A stretch of 64,000 nt of DNA from Musa acuminata AAA Group. Lineage: Eukaryota > Streptophyta > Magnoliopsida > Zingiberales > Musaceae. Where the stretch lies: assembly GCF_036884655.1 (NCBI RefSeq), contig NC_088357.1, forward strand, positions 41,982,001-42,046,000, in the 5' to 3' direction. Below the pieces are notes generated by a model. The model saw only the letters and a program-made list of their open reading frames with translations. It did not search any database and was not told the origin of the DNA. Shown in pieces: positions 1 to 13,000 of the stretch; within the stretch, counting starts at the first letter, position 1, and each line of letters opens with the position of its first letter. Made by a program: the position numbers and the translations under genes.

Positions 1-895
1 GACGGCCCGAGTCCACCTCAGCGCGGCCTGCGTGACTGAGTGGTGCCCCTCGGTCGCAGCCTGCCTGCACCGAGCACCTCGGCCACACACTGCCGAGATC
101 CACCTCGACGCGGCCTGTCCGCCTGTGTCGTGCTACTCGGCCGCATGGTGCCCGAGACCACGTCCGCGTGTCCTGCCCGCCTACGTCGTGCTACTCGGCC
201 GCATGGCCCTCGCGACTACGCCTGCGCGGTCTGCTTGCCTGCGTCGTGCTCCTCGGCAGCATGATGCCCGAGACCACACCTGCACGGCCTGCCCGCCTGC
301 GTCGTGCTCCTCGCTCCCATCATCCCCGAGACACACCTGCGCGGCCAGCCCGCCTGCGTCGTGCTCCTTGGCTCCATGTTCCCGAGACACACCAGTGCCG
401 CCAGCCCGCCTGCGTCGTGCCCCTCGGCTCCATACTCCCCGAGACACGCCTGCGCAGCCAGCCTGCCTACGCCGAGCTCCTCGGCCATATTCACTACCGA
501 GTCCATCTTAGGGTGGCTTGCCCACCTGGGTCACGTCCCTCGGCTGTAGCCTGCCTGCGCCGAGCTTCTCGGCCATACGCTGCCGAGTTCACCTCAGCGC
601 GGTCTGCCCGCCTGATAGGCGTCCGCGCGGCTATAGTCCGCTTGCGTCGTGCTCTTCGGTCCATGCCTCCCGAGACACACCTGCGCGGCCAGCCCGCCTG
701 CGTCATGCTCCTCGGCCCTTCGGCTTTGTGCCCTCTCGAGACACACCTGTGCGGCCAACCCGCCTACGTCGTGCTTCTCGGCCCTTCGGCTCTATGCCCT
801 CCCGAGACACACCTGCGCGGCCAGCCCGCCTGCGTCGTGCTCCTCGGCTCCATGTTCCCTGAGATCGAGTCCGCGCGGCCCGCCCGCCTGAAGAC
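1..895. repeat. GC-rich degenerate tandem repeat
   Basis: The stretch is built from a diverged unit of about 56-57 bp. Each unit carries a core like CAGCCCGCCTGCGTCGTG followed by CTCCTCGGCTCCATG and CCCGAGACACACC. Core copies begin near 346, 402 and 459. Later copies near 691, 757 and 822 are spaced about 65 bp apart because of a short insertion. Long open frames in several phases come from this composition and are not believed to be genes. The repeat runs off the left edge and joins the LTR-like segment that follows, so it may be part of a retroelement LTR or its subterminal region. Confidence 0.75.
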
Positions 896-1520
896 AGAAG
901 CCATGCATTGGTCTCCCCTCGTACAACAGCCGATGCATAGCTCCTTTCAGGGGGGAATATGATAAGGGTAAAAATGGCGATGTGACACACCATGACGTCA
1001 GCCGACACCTCATGCCTCGATCGACGCAACTGCACTCGGTTAACCGAGCTGGAACACTGGTCGAGGCGCATTAACACCTAACTCAGGCTTGGTTCTTCAC
1101 GCCACGCCAACCCCATGTCAGACGCTATCAGCCTGCCTCCTGCAGGCAGCCACATCAGGTAACATCAAACTCATCTATAAATACCCCAGAGTTCTAAACG
1201 AACGGGGAGGAGGACGAACTCACACACAACACTTGTATGGAGGCATCTCTTCCTCCAAAACCCTCTCCACATCGCTAACTTGATCGTCGGAGGGGTCGGG
1301 CCGAGCTCCCGGCCCGACCTGTGTGTAGGTGCGAGACGGTGTCGCCTCTTCCCGGCGCTACGGCGGAGCTTCCTCCCGACCCGACCTCCCGACCCGAACC
1401 ACCGTGCTCGGCCGCCGGGAGACCCCGAGGGACGCCACCCGAAATCCCCGACATTCGAACCCCCGAACCAAGCCGCGTCGGTCTCGAGGCCATGGCTTAA
1501 AAAGTTGTTTCCCACAACAA
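896..1520 (+). mobile_element. LTR-like segment, probably Ty3/gypsy
   Basis: A TATA box (CTATAAATACC, near 1175) is followed by a leader-like stretch. A GC-rich inverted repeat lies around 1296-1322, with arms GGTCGGGCC and GGCCCGACC. The segment ends near 1520 with CCCACAACA, just before AT-rich DNA begins. This promoter-plus-short-R/U5 layout is typical of plant gypsy LTRs. No PBS, PPT or partner LTR is visible in the window, so the element is truncated or a solo LTR whose other end lies to the left. Confidence 0.5.
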
Positions 1521-3185
1521 CAATAATATTCAAATATAAATATTTCCAAATATAACCATAAATAAATAAATACAAATATATCCAAGTAAATCCATAAGTT
1601 AATAATTTTTTCATTAATTCTGCTTTTTAATTTTCATGCTCACGTACGGATCATATATAAATAAGAAAACATATAAAATATCTAGTAATAAAATCTTAAA
1701 ATATATGAGTGTCAATGGTAAACACTTGTTACTTCCTTTATTACAGGGCGATTTTGTATTTGGAGGGCAACCTGGAGACTAAAGTTTTCAGTGACCCAAT
1801 TACTGGACTTGTTAGGCGCATAAGGGAAGTTGCTATCCGTGCAGATGATATTTCTCTTTCCTTAATTTTTTGCTTTTCAAAGTTTGAAAGCTTACCAGTC
1901 ATCTTTAGCCTTCAAGTATACTAATTCAGAAAAATGTAGTAGAGAACTTATTGAGTTACAATTAGTTATCTTGCATTTTGTAGTATAGGACTTTGGCTTC
2001 TAGTGAGAACCCAAATATTTGTCAATAGATCAATTTGAAAGCAACCGGCCACGGTGAAAGCTTGGGTGGATTTTAATGCCCCAGATCGAAACTACATGTT
2101 GAACAGTTAATAGTTTTAGGGCCTTGATAAAAAGGCAACAATTTAATTTACTTATTTCATTGATGCACAAGTCAAAATGCTGAATAGAAACTTATTGACT
2201 CAAAACTTGAGAACCGATAGATCCTAAGGTCTTGGACCAAAATTCTGATAGAATGTAAAACATAATATTAAAGCTTTTATCTAGAAATCAGCAAATAATT
2301 AAATTACATTTTAGTATAAGTTCTTCAAAGTTACTGTCAGATTCATTGGGCTTATGAGAGTAGAATGCCTATAGTGCCCTTGAAAAGAAGCCATATGAAT
2401 AAAGAACTAATGAATGCAGATGAACTTTTATCCATGATCAACATACTTAAAATGGATTGAAATTTCCACATGTCGTCTTGTGTTTCTTGGCGACGTAAGC
2501 AAGGCTGCTGAAACCGAGCAAGGAGGGCTCAGAAGCGCCGGCTATTATTGAGAACAATCATCCAGTTTTCTAAGGTCGCTGCTACAGATGAAATAAAGCA
2601 CAGCACGGCTTCATTTCTTTAACCCGTATCACCACCGTGATTTCTTACAGATTCCGTCGTCAGCTTTCATGGACGTACACGAATGCTTCCAGCAGATGAT
2701 TGGGAATTAGGTGTCTTACTATGTCGCTAGAACTAGTCATAGGTGCTGTATGTTGTTCTTTAGTAAAATTTCCTTCTCGAAGAGTCTGCCCTATTGCTTA
2801 CTACTGCAATTTGGGCAATGACTTGTTCAAAATTTGACCAAAAATGTTCATTTCGTTTCCACTATCAGTTCTTTTACTATGTAAGCTTCAATTATATGTT
2901 TGTATCGTTTGATACATATTACTATGTAAGATTTAATTGTTTGGAATATAATCAGGTAATACTATATCAACATTTTAATTGGTGACGTTTGTTTTTTTAA
3001 TTATACTAACTTATGTAAACCACATATATTAATATCGTAGCGTAACTCGTACTATTTTTTGTAACCTGAACAACTCGTATCCAGATGGAACTGCGGACCC
3101 CATAGATCGGGTTCCTGAGAGCCTTGGTATGGATAGGGTAAGGGTTTGACGTACACTAAGGGGGTGTAATTAACAAAATCCCGTA
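1521..3185. other. AT-rich intergenic region upstream of the CRWN-like gene
   Basis: No gene was recognised apart from a short exon-like block at 1747-1841. The rest is AT-rich, with no tRNA, long repeat or retroelement protein seen. Confidence 0.6.
1747..1841 (+). pseudogene. isolated exon-like fragment, protein unrecognised
   Basis: A block preceded by a good acceptor (TTACAG) encodes a fluent peptide containing LYLEGNLETKVF and GLVRRIREVAIR, far less AT-rich than its flanks. No convincing donor or neighbouring exon could be joined to it; the only GT near its end (CCGTGCAG) is weak. It looks like one exon of a conserved protein, left by gene decay or a fragment capture. I could not name the family. 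Confidence 0.35.
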
Positions 3186-3285
3186 CTGTTCTTTCCTTTT
3201 TCACTGTAATTTTCATTAACGAAATCTCATTATCTCTAGTTCTCCAATGTCTCTTTTCTCAGAATTGGCACATAATCTCTAGTTC

Positions 3286-3336
3286 TACAAAGACACATAA
3301 TGAAGGATTGATGTGCCTTCATTATGTGTCTTTGTA
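3286..3336. repeat. perfect 21-bp inverted repeat with 9-nt loop
   Basis: Arms at 3286-3306 and 3316-3336 are exact reverse complements, starting TACAAAGACACATAATGAAG. The later repeat units have only the second arm (for example near 5011). The first arm therefore arose by a local template switch that also removed about 100 bp. Confidence 0.85.
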
Positions 3337-3869
3337 CACTTATTGCATACACTTTTCTGGGCAAATTTGCCGCCATCCGTTCTTTATGTCTATTTACTGT
3401 TATATATATATTTTATTGGTAGACTATTTTTCATCATGGAACACTTATCCTATTGTAATTTTGTGATGAGTAGTGGATCAAGTTTGAATTCATTTTAATT
3501 AATTTTTTAGTTAAATTTGAAATTTAATTATCATCCAACTTCACGTTGCCGTCAAGAAATGGTATCCATGTAAGGCAAACCGGGGGGGGCGTGTAAATCA
3601 CAACATTGCTACCCGTTCTAGTGCCACCGTTATACATAGTCGTTTGGTCCGTCGTCCTTTTTTTGGATTTCATCGAGCTCTCTCCATCCTGTCCATAAAC
3701 AATTAATGGTTCTCTAACCAAGAGATATTTCGGGGCTCCAAATAATCCAATTTAGGGTTTCCAACGGCCAAATTAGTTTCATTCACCATTTTCACAATCT
3801 TTTTCCATGTAGAACTTTGGTCCCTCGGTTCTTTCCCTCCCAAATCCGATTCATTGAGTTCTTGTAGCT

Positions 3870-4013
3870 ATGAAGAAGGGGATTTTTGATGCATGCGCCG
3901 CAGAAGAAGGGTTGGTTTATCTCGAAAAGGGCTATTCCAGCGAGGGGGAATTGGCCTGCCCCACCGGAACCTGGGAATTATGGCGGTGTGGTTCCTTGCA
4001 AGGGGGAAGGTAG
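3870..4013 (+). other. upstream ORF overlapping the CRWN start codon
   Basis: An ATG at 3870 with purine at -3 (GCTATGA) opens a 47-codon frame ending in TAG at 4011-4013. It overlaps the proposed main ATG at 3889 in another frame and stops 8 nt before an in-frame ATG at 4021, which has a strong context (GTGATGG). If transcripts include 3870, this uORF could lower use of 3889 and favour reinitiation at 4021. Whether it lies in the transcript cannot be seen from sequence alone. Confidence 0.4.
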
Positions 4014-7000
4014 AGAGGTGATGGTCGGCAACGCGATGCCGCATCCGGAGGAGCTGTCGTTTCGTCGTGATGGTGAGGATCGTGATGGAGAACAGATGGA
4101 GGCGGAGGTGTGGAGGCAGATTAGAGAGGCCGGGTTTCTCGATGAGGTCGTGTTGCAGAGGAGGGATAGGCGAGCACTCGTTCGAAGAGTACTGGAGCTT
4201 GAGAAAGAGGTTGAAAGGCCCCATCTTTTCTTCTCCTTATCATCAATGGTTACCTGTGGGTGCAATACATTGCGTTAAGTTATGATAATTGAGATATTGC
4301 CCATGTTTCTATTTCATTGATTTTATATTAAGCTATACTTACCTTCTTGCATTGCATTTCTTCAGAAGTATGATCTGAATAATAGATCACATGGATGATA
4401 TAAAATACAGATTGATGATAAAAGTAAATTTATTTGTTATATTGCATGGAAGATTGTAGAATGGAAAAGCAACATATGTCATGGACTTAGGTGCTTTGCG
4501 GTGTATGCTTAACAGTAGATAGTGGAAGCAAACAGTAACCAGGATAGGTCAAGAAATGAGAAAGATGTCTGAAAAAAAAGTAGAAAAGCATCTTTATTTT
4601 CCTTGATGGGTTGCCCTACGGTTAAGCTCCCTTTAGAAAGATAGCAAGAATTTGTTGGTTCAGGAAGCCAGCTTAAGTGTTGTTGAGTAGATGCTTTCTT
4701 TTTAAGTTCCTTATCCTTTCACTTGACTATTGAATTAAAAAAGTCAACTTGACAAGTTGGTTTAATCATGAACTCGGTGATCCAATGACTAATTAGTGCC
4801 AGTAACTCAGCGAGTTCTTTCCTTTTCACTACCATTTTCATTAACAAAATCTCATTATCTCTAGTTCTCCAATGTCTCTTTCCTCAGAATTGGCATTGGC
4901 AAGCAGCCATTTCGTCGTTGCATTGTCTTGGTACTATTTACCTGAGAGGCTCTATTAAAATGCTGCTACAACTGATCCTTCTGTTCATGGAAACGTCGAG
5001 GATTGATGTGCCTTCATTATGTGTCTTTGTACACTTATTGCATACACTTTTCTGGGCAAATTTGCCACCATCCATTCTTTATGTCTATTTACTGTTTTAT
5101 CTATATTTTGTTGGTAGACTGTTTTTCATCATGGAACACTTATCCTATTGTAATTTTGTGATAAGTAGTGGATCAAGTTTGAATTCATTTTAATTAATTT
5201 TCTAGTTAAATTTGAAATTTAATTATCATCCAACTTCACGTTGCCATCATGAAATGGTATCCATGTAAGGCAAACCGGGGGGGGGGGGGGGCGTGTAAAT
5301 CAAAACATTGCCACCCGTTCTCGCGCCACCGTTATACATAGCCGTTTGGTCCGTCATCCTTTTTTTGGGTTTCATCGAGCTCTCTCCATCCTATCCAAAA
5401 ACAGTTAACGGTTCTCCAACCAAGAGATATTTCGAGGCTCCAAATAATCCAATTTAGGTTTTCCAATGGCCAAATTAGTTTCATTCACCATTTTCGTAAT
5501 CTTTTTCCATGTAGAACTTTGGTCCCTCGGTTCTTTCCCTCCCAAATCCGATTCATTGAGTTTTGTAGCTATGAAGAAGGGGATTTGCGATGCATGCGCC
5601 GCAGAAGAAGGGTTTGAATAGCGAGGGGGAATTGGCCTGCCCCACCGGAACCTGGGAATTATGACGGCGTGGTTCCTAGCAAGGGGGAAGGTAGAGAGGT
5701 GATGGTTGGCAACGCGATGCCGCATCCGGAGGAGCTGTCGTTTCGTGGTGATGGTGAGGATCGTGATGGAGAACAGATGGAGGCGGAGGTGTGGAGGCGG
5801 ATTAGAGAGGCCGGGTTTCTCGATGAGGCTGTGTTGCAGAGGAGGGATAGGAGAGCACTCGTTCGAAGAGTACTCGAGCTTGAGAAAGAGGTTGAAAGGC
5901 CCCATCTTTTCTTCTCCTTATCATCAATGGTTAGCTGTGGGTGCAATACATTGCGTTAAGTTATGAAAATTGAGATATTGCCCATGTTTCTATTTCATTG
6001 ATTTTATATTAAGCTATACTTACCTTCTTGCATTGCATTTCTTCAGAAGTATGATCTGAATAATAGATCACTTGGATGATATAAAATACAGATTGATGAT
6101 AAAAGTAAATTTATTTATTATATTACATGGAAGATTGTAGAATGGAAAAGCAACATATGTCATGGACTTAGATGCTTTGCAGTGTATGCTTAACAGTAGA
6201 TAATGGAAGCAAACAGTAACCAAGATAGGTCAAGAAATGAGAAAGATGTCCGAAAAAAAAGTAGGAAAGCATCTTTATTTTCCTTGATGGGTTGCCCTAC
6301 AGTTAAGCTCCCTTTAGAAAGATAGCAAGAATTTGTTGGTTCAGGTAGCCAGCTTAAGTGTTGTTGATTAGAAGCTTTCTTTTTAAGTTTCTTATCCTTT
6401 CACTTGATTATTGAATTGAAAAAGTCAACTTGACAAGTTGGTTTAATCATGAACTCGGTGATCCAATGACTGATTAGTGCCAGTAACTCAGCGAGTTCTT
6501 TCCTTTTCACTATCATTTTCATTAACGAAATCTCATTGCCTCTAGTTCTCTAATGTCTCTTTCCCCAGAATTGGTATTGGCAAGTAGCCATTTGGTCGTT
6601 GCATTATCTTGGTACCATTTATCTGAGAGGCTCTATTAAAATGTTGCTACAACTGATCCTTCTGTTCATGGAAACGTCCAGGATTGATGTGCCTTCATTA
6701 TGTGTCTTTGTACACTTATTACATACACTTTTCTGGGCAAATTTTCCACCATCCGTTCTTTATGTCTATTTATTGTTTTATCTATATTTTGTTGGTAGAC
6801 TGATTTTCATCATGGAACACTTATCCTATTGTAATTTTGTGATAAGTAGTGGATCAAGTTTGAATTCGTTTTAATTAATTTTCTAGTTAAATTTGAAATT
6901 TAATTGTCATCCAACTTCACGTTGCTGTAAAGAAATGGTATCCATGTAAGGCAAACCGAGGGGGCGTGTAAATCACAACATTGCCACCCGTTCTCGCGCC

Positions 7001-10000
7001 ACCGTTATACATAGCCGTTTGGTCCGTCGTTCTTTTTTTGGGTTTCATCGAGCTCTCTCCATCCTGTCCAAAAATAGTTAACGGTTCTCTGACCAAGAGA
7101 TATTTCGGGGCTCCAAATAATCCAATTTAGGATTTCCAACGGCCAAATTAGTTTCATTCATCATTTTCACAATCTTTTTCCATGTAGAACTTTGGTCCCT
7201 CGGTTCTTTCCCTCCCAAATCCGATTCATTGAGTTCTTGTAGCTATGAAGAAGGGGATTTGCGATGCATGCGCCGTAGAAGAAGGGTTGGTTTCTCTCGT
7301 AAAGGGCTATTCCAGCGAGGGGGAATTGGCCTGCCCCACTGGAACCTGGGAATTATGGCGGCGTGGTTCCTTACAAGGGGGAAGGTAGAGATGTGATGGT
7401 CGGCAACGCGATGCTGCATCCGGAGGAGCTGTCGTTTCGTGGTGATGATGAGGCTCGTGATGGAGAACAAATGGAGGCGGATTAGAGAGGCCGGGTTTCT
7501 CGATGAGGTCATGTTGCAGAGGAGGGATAGGCGAGCACTCGTTCGAAGAGTACTCGAGCTTGAGAAAGAGATTGAAAGGCCCTATCTTTTCTTCTCCTTA
7601 TCATCAATGGTTAGCTGTGGGTGCAATACATTGCTTTAAGTTATGATAATTGAGATATTGCCCATGTTTCTATTTCATTGATTTTATATTAAGCTATACT
7701 TACCTTCTTGCATTGCATTTCTTCAGAAGTATGATCTGAATAATAGATCACTTGGATGATATAAAATACAGATTGATGATAAAAGTAAATTTATTTGTTA
7801 TATTGCATCGAAGATTGTAGAATGGAAAAGCAACATATGTCATGGACTTAGGTGCTTTGCAGTGTATGCTTAACAGTAGATAGTGGAAGCAAACAGTAAC
7901 CAGGATAGGTCAATGGGTTGCCCTACAGTTAAGCTCCCTTTAGAAAGATAGCAAGAATTTGTTGGTTCAGGTAGCCAGCTTAAGTGTTGTTGATTAGATG
8001 CTTTCTTTTTAAGTTCCTTATCCTTTCACTTGATTATTGAATTTAAAAAGTCAACTTGACAAGTTGGTTTAATCATGAACTCGGTGATCCAATGACTGAT
8101 TAATTCCAGTAACTCAGCGAGTTCTTTCCTTTTCACTATCATTTTCATTAACGAAATCTCATTACCTCTAGTTCTCCAATGTCTCTGTCCTCAGAATTGG
8201 CATTAGCAGCCATTTGGTCGATGCATTGTCTTGGTACCATTTATCTCAGAGGCTCTATTAAAATGCTACTACAACTGATCCTTCTGTTCATGGAAACGTC
8301 CAGGATTGATGTGCCTTCATTACGTGTCTTTGTACACTTATTGCATACACTTTTCTGAGAATATTTGTTGCCATCCGTTCTTTATGTCTATTTACTGTTT
8401 TATCTATATTTTGTTGGTAGACTGTTTTTCATCATGGAACACTTATCTTATTGTAATTTTATGATAAATAGTGGATCAAGTTTGAATTCATTTTAATTAA
8501 TTTTCTAGTTAAATTTGAAATTTAATTGTCATCCAACTGGCCTATTATATGCAGCTTTATCAGTACCAGTATCATATGGGGCTCCTTTTGATAGAGAAGA
8601 AGGAATCAGCTGCTAAATACAAAAAGCTATTGCAAGAAATGTCTGAGGCAGTGCAAATCCAAAAGCACATGCAAGCGGCACATAATGTTGCTGTTTCTGA
8701 ATTTGAAAAGAAAGAGGAAGATATGAGGAGGGCCATGCGCTTTCAGAGGCAATCCATTGTTAATGTAAACAGTTACCAGATGCTAGACATTTTATTCTCT
8801 TCTTTTATCCAAATATTATGCTGCCAGTAACAAAATCATCTATTATGAACTAATTTTCTGTAGTTTCCCGTTTTCCTTATGTTGTTCTTGCCATTCATGT
8901 AATAGAAGTTCTTTAATAGGTAGCATTCTCGTTTTCTTTATGCTGCAACAATTGTTTTTATCATCTGCTTATTATTTATAAGAAACATAGGTTATGGATG
9001 ATATTGTTGATAAAATCCAAGGTAATGGTTAAAATAGACAAGAACATCTAAAGTATCTTACTATAGTACTACACTATGTGATATTCTCAAATAGTTTTTC
9101 ATCTGCTAAAAAACATTATCAGTACTTCCCATTTTCTTTACTTGTAGTTTCTTTTTCTTTTTTTGCTAGAATGCTATAAGATACTCTATTTGTTTCTCCA
9201 TCTCTGTCTTATCTATTTATTTTATTTTTTCGTTCAGCTTGAGAAGGCTTTGAATGAGATGCATGCTGAAGTTGCTGAGGCTAAATTGGAATCTCAGAAA
9301 AAGTTGTTCGAATTGCATGCTCTTGAGGCCACTGTCGAAGAGAAATACTTGGAGGCTAAAGGAAAGCTACATTCTTTGAATGCCAGGCTAGCAGAAGTTA
9401 GTCGGAAAAGTTCCGAGATAGATAGAAGATTACAGGATGTGGAGGCTCGTGAGTGTAAAGTTCATAAAGAATCCTCATTCTTTATCATTGAGTATGCATT
9501 TTATGTCACTGCTCAGGTTTTAGATTTTACTAATACTTGATAAAGCATTTTGAACTTTTCAAATAACTTAATGATTTTTGGTGTGATTTATGACATCTAG
9601 AAAAAACACATTTGAGAAGGATCTTGCACAACAAAGAAAGGGTTTGCAAGCTTGGGAACAGGAGCTGCAGGATAGTCAGAAGAAGCTTGCCAGGTGGCAT
9701 AGCTTTCTAAATGAGAGAGAGATGGAGGCACATGAGAGATGCAACACTCTTAAGAAGAAAGAAAAGGAACTTGAAGAGTCATGGAAGACCTTGGAGATTT
9801 TCAATGATTCAATTAAATTGAAAGAAGAGGATATGTTCATGAGGCTTAGAGATTTAGATGCGAAAGAAAAGGTCCGCTTTTTTGTATTCCTTGTAATCTT
9901 TGATGGATTGTCTTACTTATTTTTCATCTTTGCTTTCTTTATCTAATCAGCAATGACTGCAGGAAGCTGTAATAAAGCAGGAGTTGTTAGAGAAGAAAGA

Positions 10001-13000
10001 GAAAGAATTACTTGCCATCGAAGATCCACTGAGCAATAGAGAAAGTGTAAGTGCCTATTACAGATGTGGATATTACTTTTTAGGAAAATTCTATATATTT
10101 TCTACTTCAATCTACAAGTTTATTGGCTATTACTTTCTTCTTCCATGTGAACTTGTGTCATCTGGATGATGAAGTTTGGATATTGGTGGTATTGAATCAT
10201 ACAAGGCAGGGAAGAGGGGAGGAAGATAGAAGGAAAGCCAGCATATTTAAATGAAATTTGGTTATTTGACTTACATCCATATCAACCGTAAGTAGTGTTA
10301 TTAAGACATATCTGAACTATGTCTACTTATTTAATAGACAAGTTGAATCTGTTTGAAGCATGGAAATTTCTCCTTCAGATTAGGACACAACTCTCATATA
10401 CTGCTTGAAAATGACTATTAACATGTATAAGTTTCACAAACTTTTTATTGGGAGGAATAACAAGGGAACAGATAACTACTTTTGTAACTTGTCTTGATTC
10501 TTTTCATCTATACATTTTAAGTTCTACAATTGGACAGGTGGGCATATTTAGATTCTGCATTCAACCTTTTGACCAATCTCATGAAATTCAAACATACAAT
10601 GCTTGTCATATGATTTAGTAGTTGACCTTGCATGAGAAGATCTGGTGTGATATAAATATATATTAATTTTTATTCGAAACTTAAATTTATATTTGTGTGC
10701 TTTCCAATTTGAAGCTATCTTAGTTGATAAAAATAGATTTCTTCCCTGTCAAACAATTTGAGAATTTCTGGGATATGATTTTAATTTGTGATTGACTACC
10801 TACTTCTGGACAACTTCTTTATTTTATTTTTTCTGCTAGAATGCTCTAACAAGTTCTCTTAAGATTTTATTTTATTTTTGTCATTCATGTCTTCAAGACT
10901 TCTACTTTTTCTTCCAACTTGAGTCAGGCAACATGTATATAAATAATATGAGTGTCTCTAGAAACATTCCAAGAAACCAATTCATGGTTGGAAACATAGT
11001 TAATGACATAATGATTACTATGTACAAGATAGTCCCAACTAGAAAAAAGAGAAACCGAGCCCAAGGGTGTATCAATCATCAACGTCTAATGTAATATGGT
11101 TGGTCACAGAAATTTTACTAGGACTATGACATCAAGGTTTATGGGTGATTGATATGCAAATAGCCACCTCTTTAAATTTGAGCAAGTCAAACATAATCCA
11201 ATGCAGAATTAGACCTAAAACTGCATAAAATAGAACAAAATTCAGCAACGATTACCAGATCAGTTAAGTTGAGAAAAAAGATAGGAGTTTTTTTACTGCT
11301 TTTTGATTAATTTATTTTCTTAATCTTGTGGAGTTCATCTCTTCCAGCTTTCATACCCTCACCAGTTAGGCTGACATTTCTTTCTTAATTTTTGAAGGTG
11401 GACATCCAAAAAATCATTGATGACCATGATTCCATCTTAGAATCTACAAAAGAAGAGTTTGAGCTGGAAACTGAGATGAATAGAAGAGCTGTTGATGAAC
11501 AACTGAAAAGGGGAATGGATGTGGTGGCACATAAGGAAATCATACTTGAGAATAGAAATAAAAATATTTTCAAGAGAGAACAACTTTTGGAGAGAGAAAT
11601 GAGGAACCTGAAGAACAGAGAGACAAAAGATGACATGATGTTGAATGATTTGAAAGAATCAATTGAAAATGAAAACGAACTGAGACAGGAAAGGAGCAAA
11701 CTTGAGAAGGAGTGGGAATTGTTCGGTGAGAGAAGATTGCCACCAGTAGAAGATTTAGACCAGCTCTATGATGAAAGAGAAAGGTTTGGTCAATGGAAAC
11801 ACAATGAAGAGGAGAGATTGAGAATGGAGAATTTGGAAGTGCTTGGTCATGTCCAAATGGATCTAGTAGATTCTAGATTGAATGAAGAGGCTTTGAAGGA
11901 TAAAACAGCATATCAGAATAAGGACGATATTGAACTGTTTAATGGTGAAAATGCTCATATTGCTCATGAAGTTGATGTCTACACTATGGAGAGGAACCAA
12001 GAGAAGGTTAAGGAAACTCTGCATGAAAAGGAGAATGATCCTAACAGGAGAAGCAACATTGTACTAAACAATTGCAACACTTGGAGCAGTCCAGATGAGT
12101 CAAAGATTCTAAAGTTGAAAGAGCCGGCAGATCAGTTACAAGGTGAAGAAAAGTTCTTTCATGGAAAGAAAAATGAAGCTGGTCAAATTACACCAAGAAT
12201 AAGCCAGGACAATAATGATCAAGTAGAAGAACCTGCCATAAAAGGTGACTATTTGCTTCCACCAGATGAGCAGCTTAAGGCTTGCAGAAATTGTGGAGTC
12301 GAGGATGGAGGGGAGTCAATATTGTCTCGTGAGAATGCTGAAGAATCTGACCTGGAAGCACACACATCGCGTATGCAAAGATGTTCAAGATTATTGAACT
12401 TTTCTCCTGATAGAATAACCACAGAACGTAGTGACAAGTCTGTTTGTCTTCATGGAGAACCTTTAGGGCATGAAGACAACCTTGAACCTGGGCCATTGCC
12501 TGGAGATGTTGATGTTTTCCAGTGGGCTCAGTCTACTAGTGGAGTCCAGTACAGTGCAATACCAGAAAGATTAAACAAAGATAGTGATGCCACAAAATCT
12601 TTCCTTGAAATTGCAGATAGTTCTGCAGATATTATGAAGTTATATGATAACCAAAAGTATATGGAAAAGCCTCCTTTTCCCTTTGCTGATGAACAAAAGG
12701 ACAGGGAGGGATGTTCTGTCTTTCCTGAATTGGATTCTGTGCCTCAGCCTTCGAGACAGAAACAGTGTGATCCTGATGTGAGGAGGAGGTCTGTATTTGC
12801 TGAAAATTCATGTTCTGTTAATGCACTTATTGATGATGCCAACCTTGGTGAGACTCCTCAAAGTAAACGCAATGAAAAGACCATTTACAAAGAAAAAGGT
12901 CTTTTCGAAGATGATTCTCTTGAAGAAGGTTCTTTCAGTGATGATCAAGTAGAATTAAGTGATGAGGAGTGGTACCTTTCTGATGAACATGAAACGACGA

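Larger units (their letters stand above)
3186..8537 (+). repeat. tandem triplication of the CRWN promoter/exon-1 region
   Basis: Three full direct repeats start near 3186, 4815 and 6495, with a partial fourth from 8122 to about 8537. Unit lengths are roughly 1,629, 1,680 and 1,627 bp. Each full unit holds upstream DNA, exon 1 of the CRWN-like gene and the 5' part of intron 1. The last partial unit runs directly into the acceptor of exon 2 at 8555. Copies differ by scattered substitutions, a variable poly-G tract (near 3585, 5278 and 6960) and indels. A block of about 100 bp present in the later units (for example 4895-5005) is replaced in the first unit by a short foldback at 3286-3336. Confidence 0.9.

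Noticed and set aside
32..962. Several overlapping Cys/Arg/Pro-rich frames
   Set aside because: All frames are open because of the GC-rich tandem repeat; no frame is preferred.
4918..5193. 91-codon frames repeated at 4918 and 6599
   Set aside because: They recur only because the 1.65-kb units are duplicated; the peptide is hydrophobic and low in complexity, without homology I know.
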